64,000 nt of DNA from NCBI RefSeq assembly GCF_910594005.1, contig NC_057816.1, positions 24,135,797 through 24,199,796 on the forward strand, given 5' to 3'. This stretch comes from Cervus elaphus (lineage: Eukaryota; Chordata; Mammalia; Artiodactyla; Cervidae). Under the pieces are notes generated by a model, which saw only the letters and a list, made by a program, of their open reading frames with translations, had not been told where the DNA came from and made no database searches. Position numbers and translations under genes: made by a program. Of this stretch, positions 1 through 30,947 are shown in pieces. Within the stretch, counting starts at the first letter, position 1; every line of letters begins with the position of its first letter.

Positions 1-2
1 TT

Positions 3-19215
<19,213 letters not shown>

Positions 19216-19860
19216 AGTGTCCGCAGCTCTCACAGGTTTTGTGAGGCTGAGAACTGTGGCCTGCAGTAACTCTGGAAACCTGGCCTGACAGACATGCAGG
19301 TGATCACACAGAAGTGACGAGAAACATCTGCAGCACGCCGACTCTTGGAGCTGATGCTGTTGTACTTGCACATTGAGAACTGAAAGGAAAGGAACTGTGA
19401 TTAAACTAAAAGCTGGGGAAGTAAATTAAGGCAGAACCAAAATGAGCTAAGTTGCAAATATATATATATATATTTTTTAAAAAGACACTGTTTACTGCAG
19501 TTACTCAGGAACTGCTTTTGATTCACATTAAGCTGCTTTCAGAAATTTAAAAAAAAAACAACACTTTTTAAAAGGGTGCATTGATAAATCTGAGGGTTTT
19601 TTTTTTTCTGTGTAAATTTTTTTCTTAAGTTTATGGCACAGGGTACACCTTAAGTATTTCTCCTCCATCTTCCACTTGGCTCCTCAAGTTTTGCTGAATT
19701 CTAGCTGTACCTTACATCAGCAAGTTAAAGAGAGTACTTTAAAAAAAGCAGAGGGAGACTGTTGCTCAGCCATCCAGAAACAGTTGTAGTCAGAAGACAT
19801 CATTGGTCCTGTGTTTCCTACGGAAATAAGAAACAATAAATATTGCACTGAATGTTTGTG
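19216..19860 (+). other. GTF2H1: GTF2H1 3' UTR (approximate)
   Basis: Sequence follows the stop without a further gene. It contains an (AT)n tract at 19458-19473 and T/A-rich runs. The first clear AATAAA is at 19835-19840, so cleavage near 19855-19860 is inferred; distal sites such as the AATAAA near 20110 could also be used. Confidence 0.5.
19835..19840 (+). terminator. Candidate GTF2H1 poly(A) signal AATAAA
   Basis: This is a canonical hexamer about 620 nt after the GTF2H1 stop, followed by a GT-rich stretch (TGTTTGTGG) at about 19853-19861 that could serve as the downstream element. Confidence 0.45.
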
Positions 19861-20962
19861 GTTTAGAGTCCCTAACTGGTAAAGAGGGGACATGTTTGCA
19901 GAAAGTCGAGTGAGGTTTTTATGCAGAATTTTGTCAGAGGACAATGGCGCTGCATGTTTTTCTTTGAGTGCAAATGTACATTGCTAAGATTTTTTTTTTT
20001 TTAAGATGGCATGTGCTTTGAAAAGAGGAAATTGCATTTTTAAGAGTTTGAAAATCTTATGAGTGAGAAATATAAGAAATCTTACTTATTTTCACCTCTT
20101 TAGAAAAAAAATAAAAGATGTTTCTCATATCTCTCTTTCTCTAGTATTTGACTGTTGGCAAAGTGATAATCATTACCTAGTGACTACAAAGCCTAAATGC
20201 AAAGAAAAAAAAAGATATGTTTATGTTTTTGGAATCCATGCCATATTTTGTTCCTAATAGGATCAACTCACTGTTCATCTAAGACTTTAGATGTATTAAA
20301 ATTACAGGAAAAAGTAAAACTTTTTATAGATAACTCTTTTAACTGCAACACATCTTGTGGATTCTCCTTATGTGTGGTGCTTACTTGGTTGGGTTGCTCG
20401 AGGGCTACTCATTACTTTTTTAAGCCATTATACAAGCTGGTTATTTTCCATATAAAGTGGCTACAGTAGGTCAAAAACCAGTTCAGATTTCGAACCAGTA
20501 AAAGGAAAGCAACAACATCACTCTTCTGCTTCAGTCCTGCTGTTTCCCTTCCAGACCAGTATAGTGATGGTGTGTTATACCTTATAGTTTTACAAAGTAC
20601 ATTTCAAATGTATTATTGTCATAACTACTCTATAAGCAATAGCAATGGAGCAGATCAAAAAATGTTTGAAATAGAAGAAAGAGTATGTCTGGGATAAGTT
20701 CTCTGTTAAAGATTAAGTGATAAGTATAATGGAATGTTAAGTAAGAAACCATTGGGGGAATTGGGTAGGCTTCACTAAAGAGGTGACATTTTAGCTCAGC
20801 CTTGAAGATAGAAGAGGGAAGGGTGTGATGAAGGTGTGAAGGAAAGGAAAGGCATTTTGGGGCAATAGTGTTGGGGAGTTGAAAGTGATAAGAGGCTGAA
20901 GAAAATCAGTTTAATTCAAGTTGCAAATGGCTTTGTATGCCAAGGTAAGGAATTCAGGTCTT
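19861..20962. other. Intergenic DNA, old repeat remnant in the second half
   Basis: About 20740-20960 ('tgacattttagctcagcctt', 'ggctttgtatgccaaggtaa') resembles an old, unassigned mammalian interspersed repeat, also seen near 39530-40010. There is no gene. Confidence 0.4.
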
Positions 20963-21188
20963 GGGACTTCCCTGGTGGTGCAGTGGCTAAAACTGCAAGC
21001 CTAGTACAGGGAACTCAGGTTCCATCCTTGATCAGGGAACTTGATCCCACATGCTGCAACTAAGAGTTCCCAGGCCACACCTAAAGATCCACAAAAAAAA
21101 AAAAAAATCCTGAATGCTTCAACAAAGACTGAGTGCAGTCAAGTGAATAAAAAAGTTTTGTTTTTTTTAAATAAGAGCTATTTTTAAA
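20963..21188 (+). mobile_element. CHR-type SINE with target-site duplication
   Basis: It starts 'gggacttccctggtggtgca' and has an A14 run and an A/T-rich tail. Flanking 12-mers AATTCAGGTCTT (20951-20962) and AATTCAGACCTT (21189-21200) differ by two bases and look like an aged duplication inside an older repeat. Confidence 0.8.
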
Positions 21189-21200
21189 AATTCAGACCTT

Positions 21201-22637
21201 ACCCATTAGGTGTGGGTGAATCTTGGAGAAAATTTTAAGCATAAGTTGTTTTTGTGAGGGAATTATGGTTGGTTGACTTGTAGATAAAAAGTCCAGCAAT
21301 TAGAAATGCCAAAACCTACATAAGGCTTTGGAACAATCCAGACTGAAAAACTGGGTCCAAAGTAAGTGGAATTCTGATAAATAGAAAGAAGGGAAATAAA
21401 GACTTTCATAAGAGATGAGATGAAGTCTTAATAAGGAATGAAGGACTTAACAGGAGATTTCACCAAAGGTAGTTCTCAGTTTCAAGTCCAGCTAACATCT
21501 GATATACTTGATCCTTGGAGTGCTTTCAAATTGAACTTTGGCAGCTGTTCAGGCCTGCCATGACCCCACCTTCCCATTGTGGAAAATGATAGCAGCTACC
21601 GGTGATAAAGAGCCGTGATAAACCAGCACTGTGCCAAGCACCCTTAGAAAAGACTTTGATAAGTAATTTACCCCAGTAAGCGGCAGGGCTTAGGCTAGAC
21701 TGCTAAACTCCAGTAGTCACTTAGGTAAGATACCGGTGAAGTTGGAAGCTTTTACTCCCTAGCCCAGGCTTTTCTTGCCCAGTTTTTCCTTTACCCTGTC
21801 AGTCATTCCTGCCTCCAGTTCTACTGTATGCTGCTTTTAAGGCAAATCACATTATGGGGTTAGTCTGCTTAGCAGGGCCCATTAGCCTGGAAGGCTGCAA
21901 AATGTCATAGCATAGGGAAAGTATGCCATGCCCTAGAAGAATGAGTTTCTCCTGGAAAAAAGCATAAAATCAGTAGTCTAGTTTACTTTGGACTTACACT
22001 ACAAAACGAGTAGGATACCCTGTGTTGCCTGCTTCAATCTGAAAAAACAAAATTGCTTAAACATCCGTAACTTAGGTAACCCACTCATCCAGGCTGAGGG
22101 TTTAATCCAGAAAGTGATTTCCTATTGGTGCATATGTCATCTGGAGCCACAGTGGCCTTGGGATGGAAAGCTGCCCGTTTTAAACTTAGGTTTGCTGTTT
22201 CCAGTGTCAGAACTTGCGTGGGATTCCTTAGTGCATTACCTCTGCCCTTTCCCAGTTTAGCTTCTTCAAGACTCAGCTGTTCTCCCAGTTCCTGAGGCCA
22301 GGGGAGTCTTAGTTATTTTCAGCTCTTTAATTATCCAGAGCTGGAGCAGTTCCTAGAACTTGGTTCAGGGATGATCAGACTTGGTTTGTAGTCCATATCC
22401 TTGATTGGGTGTGTATTTAAGTCACAGAAAAGACTGGAAACTAACCACAGAGTCTGGTTTTCATAAGTCTTTCCCAGAACCCCTAATATGACAAACATGG
22501 AATTAATTGCACCTTTTGAGGTGGAGCCAAAGGTCCAGGTGTTCCCATTTCCCCTAACAATACAGCTTGAAAAACCTATACCCTCTCTGGCCACCTAGTA
22601 ACCTGCTGTGTTTGTTGGGGTGGATAACGGAAGTAGG
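21201..22637. other. Intergenic DNA, no gene seen
   Basis: Open stretches at 21988-22260 (+) and 22331-22594 (-) lack any recognisable protein signature or splice context. No repeat was assigned. Confidence 0.45.
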
Positions 22638-22740
22638 CCGAAGGGAATTTCCCCGGCCTCACTTGGCACTCACTGCCATGGGCCCAGGTTTGATCTCTGG
22701 TCAGGGAACTGAGATCCCATGAGCCCAGAAAATAAAAATT
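22638..22740 (+). mobile_element. CHR-type SINE fragment
   Basis: 'gggaatttccccggcctcac', then 'tggtcagggaactgagatcc' and an A-rich end match a + strand CHR SINE. Confidence 0.75.
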
Positions 22741-22857
22741 CTCTTAAAAAGTAGGCTGAAGTTGAAGCATAAGGTAAAACTGGCTCAATCTTTAAATTTT
22801 ACTCATCTGTAGTCATAGAAACAAATTAGCAAGATGGTAGGCTTAAACCCACCTTCT

Positions 22858-23046
22858 TGTTCAGTTGCTAAGTTGTGTCTGACTCTCTGACCCCATGGAT
22901 ACTCTGTCCATGGGATTTTCCAGGCAAGAATACTGGAGTGGGTTGCCATTCCCTTCTCCAGGGGATCTTCCCAACCCAGCGATCAAACCCAGGTCTCCTG
23001 AATTGCAGGCAGATTCTTTACCATCTGAGACACCAAGGACACCTAG
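22858..23046 (-). mobile_element. Bov-A/Bov-tA SINE
   Basis: It is the reverse complement of a BovA unit with TTCAGTTGCTAAGTTGTGTC, CTTCTCCAGGGGATCTTCCC and the tRNA-like end CATCTGAGACACCAAGGACA. Confidence 0.9.
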
Positions 23047-23848
23047 CATGCACCTTAGCAATTAAAACAGACTGAACACTCTAAAAGATAAAGGTGTTCA
23101 GATTGGATTGAAAAACAAGACTCAACTATACGCTAGTTGAAATGACAGAAATGTCTACTTACCTCACTGGATTTGCCCTCCCCTCATGTCAAATTCAGGT
23201 TCACCAGGTGTTAGAATTCACAGACCTCCTTTACTCAAATGTATCTTTGAGTAAAGATACATGTTCAAGTAGCTGAGTGGTGAGCTGAATAGTGAAAAGG
23301 AAATGACAAGATCACTGACCATTAATGTCCATTTTCTAACTACAAAAGTGTAATTTTTTAAGGTTTGAATAGGACTGATATATATAAAATAGAAAATGTT
23401 TCTGTATCCTTACCCCAAATCTCATTCTCTTGAGGTAGTGCTTAGTGCATCTTCTCCCAGATATTTTTTCCATGCACTTAAAATTATTTTTCTAACCTAC
23501 GGAGATTTTTCTAGCAAAGAAACACCTGTGAACACATTTATACCCTTTAAGATAAACCCTGACAACGGGGCTTATCTCCCTCTTAAGAGCAGCCACTCAT
23601 GGTCCCCTTTATGTAAGCTAAATTTTGTGAATTTTGGTCTTACCCATTAGTGTGCTACTTCTGGTACCCAGTTATCCATAACAACAGGCTATGTCTGGAC
23701 TAAATACAAAAATTCCTTGGAATTTTACTTGTACAATCAGATTCTTGTCACCCAAGACCCACAGATGTAAGAAGCAGAGAAAAAGGAGTGCTGTATCAGG
23801 CCCTCCCAGGATGGACTGCTGCCTCAGTAGTGGCAGACACATGATGTA
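23047..23848. other. Intergenic DNA, no gene seen
   Basis: AT-rich, with no assigned repeat and no coding signal. Confidence 0.45.
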
Positions 23849-23849
23849 G

Positions 23850-24040
23850 CAGAGTCATTGGAGCCCAGACTTTGAACCTACACTGTTGGACTCAAGTCCC
23901 AGCTGCGAAGCTCACTAGCTATGTGACAATCTGTGCATTGGTTTCTTCTTCATCTATTAATTTAGTGTTATAGTAGCACTTAGCCGATAGGATTACCGTG
24001 AGGATAAGAGTATACAGGGCACTTGGGACAGAGTCCGACA
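23850..24040 (-). mobile_element. MIR SINE, antisense
   Basis: The reverse MIR order is visible: 'aagtcccagctgcgaagctc', 'gctatgtgacaatctgtgc', 'ggattaccgtgaggataaga' and 'gggacagagtccgacac'. Confidence 0.75.
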
Positions 24041-24423
24041 CTTGTGTGTCAGGTGAGTGTCTGCTGTCCTTAAGGCTGATACAGGTTTTCGCCGAGCCAT
24101 ACAGTAAACTGCAGCATCTTATTGAGTTCCTTGTTTAGAAACCTGAATGGAAGAAAATTCCCTCAAAGAACAGTAAAGGTGCTTAGTTTTGTACATTTAC
24201 CCCACCCAAAATTGCCCCTCAAAGCTAATTTTCATGGCTTATTTATTAATAGTCGCTTCTTAGTGGTGCCCTGCATCCTCCAAATTACATATATGAAATT
24301 GCTTATAACTAATTGCACACTTCAGTTGCAGTATTCACGAAATACACTCTTTCCACTCTTTTGAGAACCTGAAAAGAACATTTCTGTATTCTTCCCTGGA
24401 ATGTAAAATTTAAAATATAGATT

Positions 24424-24455
24424 AAAAAAAATAAATAAATAAATAAAATAAAATA
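24424..24455 (+). repeat. (AAAT)n microsatellite
   Basis: Repeated AAAT/AAATA units follow an A8 run. It is flanked by duplicated 'aaaatatagatt' copies at about 24413 and 24451, suggesting replication slippage. Confidence 0.85.
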
Positions 24456-24654
24456 TAGATTAAAGGACAACTGTAAGTTAAAAGAAACTATGTTAGAATC
24501 CAAAATCTGTTTGAAATGAATGTTTCATTTCATATCTTGTGTTTTATATTTAGGGAAGAAAGCTTTCCTTTTTTTTTTATTAGTAGGAATGGGGGAAAAA
24601 GCACATCTTACTATATTTTAACTACTTGCTAAGATTTTTTTCTTAAAGACGGAA

Positions 24655-24947
24655 GTTGGAATCTACATAGAAAACAAACTTATGGTTCCCAGGGGGTAAG
24701 CAGAAGGCGGGATTAATGGATGGTTGGTTGGGGTTGACATATACACATTACTATATATAAGATAGATAACTAATAAGGACCTATTGTGTAGCACAGGGTA
24801 CTCTGCTCAATACTCCATAATGGCCTATATGGGAAAAGAATCTAAAAGAGGGGGTATATGTATATGTATAACTGATTCACTTTGGTATACACCTGAAACT
24901 AACACAACATTGTAAATCAACTATATTTCACTAAAAAAATATTTTGA
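24655..24947 (+). mobile_element. Ruminant L1 3' UTR fragment
   Basis: 'acttatggttcccagggggt', 'acctattgtgtagcacaggg' and the terminal 'tgtaaatcaactatatttca' followed by A-rich DNA mark the sense 3' end of an L1 copy. Confidence 0.88.
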
Positions 24948-24960
24948 TAAAGGAGGTTGG

Positions 24961-25218
24961 GGGCTTCCTTGGTGGCTCAGTGGTAAAGAACTGGCCTGCC
25001 AATGCAGGAGACACAGGTTCGATCCCTGATGGGAAAGATCCCATATGCCACAGAACAACTAAGCCCCATGCATCACAACTACCGAGCCAGCACTCTAGAG
25101 CCTGTGCTCCGCAAGAAGAGAAGCCACCGCAAGGAGAAGCCCTCAAACCACAACTAGAGAGTGGCCTCCACCCTCCACAACTAGACCCAGCACAGCCAAA
25201 AATAAAATTATTTTTTTT
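24961..25218 (+). mobile_element. tRNA-Glu-derived ruminant SINE, long CHR-2/Bov-tA type
   Basis: The head 'gggcttccttggtggctcag', the box-B-like GGTTCGATCCCTG and a long body ending 'cagcacagccaaaaataaaa' plus a T/A tail are visible. The flanks 'aaaggaggttggg' and 'aaaagaagttggg' look like a slightly diverged target-site duplication. Confidence 0.85.
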
Positions 25219-25494
25219 AAAAGAAGTTGGGGTCAAAGAAAAAGAAGATATGTTGAGTTAGCAAGAGAGCAAACTTGAAGCTTGATAAAATACGTGAATG
25301 GGTTTCTCTTCAAAACAAGGTCGCTAACAGGCTTCAGTGAACACATCCCCAGACCCAAAAGTGGTGACTTTGTTGTCTGGACGGTAGCATATCACAAGTA
25401 TTGCTTAGACAAGAAGAAATTTCCTGAAAAACCTGATAGTGATCGATTTTCTGGGTTACATGAATAGGTTGTTAACAATCTAGTAAATGAGTAA
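25219..25494. other. Intergenic DNA, no gene seen
   Basis: A 61-codon open stretch at 25282-25467 has no recognisable family and no gene context. Confidence 0.4.
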
Positions 25495-26010
25495 GTGCTT
25501 CAGCTCTAAAGCTGAGCTGCCTGTGTTCAAATCCCAGCCCACCACTTACTTGCTATGCCATTCAGTTCAGTTGCTCAGTCGTGTCCGACCCTTTGCGACC
25601 CCATGAACTGCAGCACGCCAGGCTTCCTCGTCCATCACCAACTCCCAGAGCTTGCTCAAACTCATGTCCATTGAGTCTGTGATGCCATCCAACCATCTCA
25701 TCTTCTGTCGTCCCCTTCTCCTGCCTTCAATCTTTCTCAGCATCAGGATCTTTTCCAGTGAGTCAGCTCTTTGCATCAGGTGGCCAAAATATTGGAGTTT
25801 CAGCTTCAGCATCAGTCCTTCAGGATGGATTTCCTTTAGGAAATTTCCTGGTTTGATCTCCCTGCTCTCCAAGAGACTCTCAAGAGTCTTCAACACCACA
25901 GTTAAAAAGCATCAGTTCTTCTGCACTCAGCCTTCACTGCTCAGCATCCTCACTTGTAAAGTGGGCATAATAAGAGTACTTATGGAAGGAAAATTGAATA
26001 AGCTAATATA
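25495..26010 (-). mobile_element. MIR SINE split by a BovB insertion
   Basis: MIR antisense sequence at 25495-25560 ('cagcccaccacttacttgct') resumes at about 25938-26010 ('ctcacttgtaaagtgggcat'), showing that the intervening BovB piece inserted into an older MIR. Confidence 0.75.
25562..25935 (-). mobile_element. BovB 3'-end fragment
   Basis: It starts TTCAGTTCAGTTGCTCAGTC and continues with the reverse complement of the terminal BovB ORF2 region. The minus strand translates with [20 protein letters not shown] and [18 protein letters not shown]. It is 5'-truncated to about 370 bp. Confidence 0.92.
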
Positions 26011-26239
26011 AGCTTGCAGGGCACAAATTAAGGACTCAATAGTTGTTCTTTGTACCATTTATCATTATTTACCTCTATCAGACTTCAGCTCAAAGCTGAT
26101 TGATATCAACATTGATAGGGAACTGAGGCAGAGAGTAAGAGGGAAAAAAAATTAATGTTTATTTGATCTATTTACCAAACATTTGCCATGCTATATGTAC
26201 ATCCTTAATTAATCCTTATGATTCACTCAGTTATTTTTT

Positions 26240-26690
26240 TTTTTACAGTTTTTTAATTAGAGGATTATTACTTGACAATATTCTGATGGTTTTTGCCACA
26301 CATCAACATGAATCAGTATTAGGTGTACATATGTCCCATCCCTCTTGAACCCCCACTTCCACCTCCCTCCCCATCACACCCCTCTAGGTTGTCACAGAGC
26401 ACTGGCTTTGGGTCCCCTGAGTCATCTATCGAACTCACCAGCTATCGATTTTACATATGGTAATAAATACGTTTCATTATATTCTTGCATATCTTCCCAT
26501 CCCTTCTTCCATCACTGTGTCCAAAACATCTGTGTCTCCTTTGCCACCCTGCAAGTAGGGTCATCAGTACTATCTTTCTAGATTCCATATATATGTATTA
26601 ATATACGATATGTCTTTCTATTTCTGACTTATCTCACTTTGAATAATAGACTCCAGGTTCATCCACCTCATTGGAACTGACTCATATGTG
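26240..26690 (-). mobile_element. L1 3' UTR fragment, antisense
   Basis: 'ttttttaattagaggattat', 'catcaacatgaatcagtatt', 'tgtcacagagcactggcttt' and 'gattccatatatatgtatta' are the reverse complement of the ruminant L1 3' region. Confidence 0.82.
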
Positions 26691-26704
26691 TTCCTCTTTA
26701 TAGT

Positions 26705-26925
26705 TAAGGATTCACTCAATTATTTATCAAGCTCCTACTATGCATCAATCTACAGCCCCCACTATATAAAGTCTGTGGTCAGGAAAAGGTGATGGTTATA
26801 ATAGACTGTGCCCTCATGGAACTTAATAAACTGAGGATTGGAGAGGTGAAATAATTTGCCTAAAGACCCTGACTCCTACTTGAGAGTGGAGAGCTAAGAT
26901 TCAGGCTCTGCTCCTCAAAGCAAAT
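26705..26925 (+). mobile_element. Diverged MIR SINE
   Basis: 'aagctcctactatgcatcaa' and 'gaggtgaaataatttgccta' fit the MIR pattern with high divergence. Confidence 0.5.
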
Positions 26926-27962
26926 CTGTGCAGCTGCGAACTATTCACCTCTCCCTAATCGCCTTATTGTCTCCCCACCCTGCTATCAGGCCACACACAC
27001 TGTCAAGCACAGATGGCTTCATTTTCTTGATGTGCAGTGACAGACTCAGATTCTTGGACCTGAAGCCCTAAGGGAGAGCCTAGTAGGGTTCAACTCTGCT
27101 GTTGGTACCTTAGCATCCGTTATGCACTAGGTCCTCAGAAGAATTCAAAGAGTTTTCACTGTCCTGTTTTCTCCTGACATTTTACTTTTGAAAAATAAAA
27201 TTTTTTGCAAATTTATACATGCTCATCATTTAAAAAATCAATAGCACTAAAAGCTACATACCAAAACATCATGTCCATCAACTTCCCTCTTCACAGAATT
27301 CATCACTTTCAACTCCTTTAGCTTATATTATCATTCTCAGTTTATCAAGTTTGTTATTCACTACTATTACGGCAGTTAAGGATTTGGTGTTCTTATACCA
27401 TTGTTCCCATTTCCCTTTCTCCAGCTTCCCAATATAGTTATTTCACAGGTTTCTCTGGTAATCAACAGTCAGTTTTCACACTTTGATAATGTAAATATTG
27501 TTTGGTGCTTCAAGTAAGGTCCTGGCAGGAAATAAATGGCACCCTCAAACTGGGTAATTTGAAGAGATTAATAAAGGAATGGTTTCCCAAGGTGCAGGCA
27601 GAGTACAGAGAAATCGTAAGTTATAGTGTCGTATCCTAGTTACCAGTCCTAGGCCTGATGGGGCGACAGAAAGAAGTAGTTACCAGGAAAGACAGGAGCT
27701 TAGGGACACAGACAATTCAGTCCCACATGGAGGGTTCCGTCTCACTCGCCCTCTCCCCCAGCCTCCAGGGATGGCAGAGGGATGGGGGCACCATTACTGT
27801 GTGTTTCCTTCAGGTCAGCCCCTCAGAGCCCAGAGCAGGATGGAGAAGAAGATAGTGAGCCTGCAGGCCAAATAGATGTCAAAAAAAAAAAGATGTCTTG
27901 CACCACAACCAACCAGGGAACCTTTCTTGAGCAACCTTTTGTCCTTCATCACAGTTTTCAGT
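26926..27962. other. Intergenic DNA with an unassigned old repeat
   Basis: About 27510-27640 ('aactgggtaatttgaagaga') resembles a dispersed old repeat whose family I could not name. There is no gene. Confidence 0.4.
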
Positions 27963-28195
27963 GGGCTTTTCAGGTGGCACTAGCAGTTTAAAAAAAAAAA
28001 AAAAAAACCCTCCTACCAATGAAGGAGACATAAGAGAAGCAGGTTTGCTCCTTGGGTCAGGAAGATCCCCTGGAGGATGGTATGGCAACCCACTCCAGGT
28101 CCAGAATACTGGAATTCCAGTATTCTGGAACTGGAGCCTGGCGGGCTCCAGTCCATGGGGTCAGAAGAGTTGGATACGACTGAAGTGAGGTAGCA
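27963..28195 (+). mobile_element. Bov-tA SINE carrying an internal A-run and a palindrome
   Basis: The head 'gggcttttcaggtggcacta', 'ggatggtatggcaacccact' and the end 'agttggatacgactgaagtg' identify a + strand Bov-tA copy. It is unusual in two ways: an A-run interrupts the tRNA-like head at 27990-28007, and a perfect 30-bp palindrome lies at 28100-28129. Confidence 0.85.
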
Positions 28196-29735
28196 TGCAT
28201 GCAGATTTCAGTTGGCTCCATCTTCTAACATTCCTATGGCTACTTTACTCCAAACTCTGGACGGACTGTAAAACCCCTCAGCTGGCACTTATATATGAGC
28301 AAGTTGTTTTCAGGTGGGTTAGAAGCTCAATGTGCACAGGCAGGTCTGTCAAAGGGCTATAAAGGGCTTCCACGAGGGTGACAGGGGAGGTGGCTTTGCC
28401 ACCTGAGTCTCTCAAAAGTCAGTATTTGGGGAACTTTTCTTTGAGGCCATTCATCTCTCCAGAGAAGTAGCTCCATGTCTCTACTTGGGAGTATAATCCC
28501 GATGCTAACTCTCTGGGAACTGCCTCAAGAAGGGGCTTCTCTGTTTGTATGCAGACATGCTCTTGTGCCCCTGTCTTTAGCCAGTACCTCTCACCACTGT
28601 GCTTCATCCTGATTGCATTTCCCCAGAAAATAGACCCCCTATTTTCAGTGAGGGTGGAGGCAGGAGGAAGTCATTTTGTTGCACATATAGGGATAGGAAT
28701 CTGGGTGTCTAATAGTCTCATATCCATTGTTTCAGCCCCACACCGCACTCCTTCCAATTCCCAAGCCCATATAGTGTTTTGCAGAGCAAATCAGCTTCCA
28801 TCTCTTCACCATGCCCTTCCGTGGGCACTTGAATTTCATCTGGTTCTGGTCACACTAATACCGACTTTCTAAACGATTGTCAACAGACCTCATCTGAGGT
28901 TGTCTCCTCTTCCAGTCTCTAGGTCTTTGTATAATTATACTTTTGTCTGTTCTTTTCCTGTTACTTTAGTGGGATCTAGGGAAGTAGCTAAGATAAACAT
29001 GTGAGTTCAACCCACCATGTTTAACCAGAGTTGTTATTGAATTTTGATGGCTTGATTTTAGAATCAAGATAAATGCTCACCATTTCATGACTAGAGGCCC
29101 CATAAGATGATTGCTTTAAACTGGAGGGGGGAAAAAAAGCACAACCAAGAGCTTGAGAAGCCCAAGAGACAGACTCTCAGCTCTGAAGGACTGTTGTGAA
29201 GAGGTCAGGGAGGAGGCAGGATATATAGGAGTGTTGCAAAAAACAAACCAGGTAGTTGAACATGAAAAGATTTCTGCTAATTAAAGAAAAAAACAAATAT
29301 CTGAAAGTTAATGAATTTAGCACTTTGTATGGGAAGATTCACTTTGTCTGGGCTTAATGAAATTATTCCTTTGACATGCACCTCAGCTGTCTGGTGTCAG
29401 CATCCTATTCCTTTTCATCTGCTCAGGGGGCACTGTTGGCAGTGGCTACATTGGCTGATGACTTGATGGCCACGACATCCTTTGTTTACCAGTTTGGCCA
29501 GTGGACTGCTTTGTCCACAACCCAAACCCCTTGTAGCTATCTTCAGGTCCTTGTGATAGGGCAGCAAAGTTACTGAGTTAGTGCTTTTACCCCTAATGTG
29601 TGTGTGAGCTTGTCACATGATCCCACTGCAGTTGTTCACTAGCCCAGTGTTTTCTACGGTGTGGTTAGCACCCCTCCAGGGGGTTGAGTAAGGATCAGAT
29701 AACAGCATTTCAAAATTCTGATTGGATAGTGATAT
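28196..29735. other. Intergenic DNA, no gene seen
   Basis: There is no convincing coding region and no repeat was assigned. It ends at the BovB insertion that begins at 29736. Confidence 0.45.
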
Positions 29736-30939
29736 CAATTCAGTCTGGTTCAGTTAGTCATGTCCGACTCTTTGCCACCCCATGAACTGCAGCATGTCAG
29801 GCCCCCCTGTCCATCACCAATTCCCAGAGTCCACCCAAACCCATGTCCATTGAGTCAGTGATGCCATCCAACCATCTCATCCTCTGCCGTCCCCTTCTCC
29901 TCCTGCCCTCAATCTTACCCATCATCAGCGTTTTTTCAAATGAATCAGCTCTTCACATCAGGTTGCCAAAGTATTGGAGTTTCAGCTTCAACATCAGTCC
30001 TTCCAATGAACACCCAGGACTGATCTCCTTTAGGATGGACTGGTTGGATCTCCTTGCAGTCCAGGGGACTCTCAAGAGTCTTCTCCAAAAACACAGTTCA
30101 AAAACATCAATTCTTCGGCACTCAACTTTCTTTATAGTCCAACTCTCACATCCATACATGACCACTGGAAAAACCATAGCCTTGACTAGACAGACCTTTG
30201 TTGGCAAAATAATGTCTCTGCTTTTTTTTTTTTTTTTCCTGCTTTTTAATATACTGTCTAGGTTGGTCATAGCTTTTCTTCCAAGGAGTAAGCGTCTTTT
30301 AATTTCATGGCTGCAATCACCATCTACAGTGATTTTGGAACGCAGAAAAATAAAGTCAGCCACTGTTTCCACTGTTTCCCCATCTATTAGGCATGAAGTG
30401 ATGGGACCAGATGCCATGATCTTAGTTTTCTGAATGTTGAGCTTTAAACCAACTTTTTCACTCTCCTCTTTCACTTTCATCAAGAGTCTCTTTAGTTCTT
30501 CTTCACTTTCTGCCATAAGGGTGGTGTCATCTGCATATCTGAGGTTATTAATATTTCTCCCAGCAATCTTGATTCCAGCCTGTGCTTCTTCCAGCCCAGT
30601 GTTTCTCATGATGTACTCTGCATAGAAGTTAAATAAGCAGAGTGACAATATACAGCCTTGACGTACTCCTTTTCCTATGTGGAACCAGTCTGTTGTTTCA
30701 TGTCCAGCTCTAATTGTTGCTTCCTGACCTGCATACAGGTTTCTCAAGAGGCAAGTCAGGGGGTCTGGTATTCCCATCTCTTTCAGAGTTTTCCACAGTT
30801 TATTGTGATCCCCAGAGTCAAAGGCTTTGGCATAGTCAATAAAGCAGAAATAGATGTTTTTCTGGAACTCTCTTGCTTTTTCGATGATCCAGCAGATGTT
30901 GGCAGTTTGATCTCTGGTTCCTCTGCCTTTTCTAAAATC
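29736..30939 (-). mobile_element. BovB (RTE) LINE, 5'-truncated, RT remnant, 8-bp target-site duplication
   Basis: The left end is the reverse complement of the BovB 3' end. The minus strand keeps a continuous 274-codon stretch (29953-30777) with RT blocks GHETTDWFHIGKGVRQGC, RYADDTTLMAESEEE and the downstream CRRIDVFELCFWRRLLRV. This is the longest surviving RT piece in the window. The endonuclease and N-terminal RT are missing. AGTGATAT repeats at 29728-29735 and 30940-30947 flank the element. Confidence 0.92.
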
Positions 30940-30947
30940 AGTGATAT

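Noticed and set aside
24961..25060. tRNA-like box A and box B sequences in several places
   Set aside because: They belong to heads of tRNA-Glu-derived SINEs; the cloverleaf is not maintained and SINE bodies follow.
25282..25467. A 61-codon open frame between a SINE and a MIR
   Set aside because: No start context, splice sites or family signature; length is within chance expectation.
29953..30777. A 274-codon minus-strand open frame with a reverse-transcriptase YADD box
   Set aside because: It is a piece of a 5'-truncated BovB element without endonuclease or start, so it is annotated as a mobile element, not a host gene.
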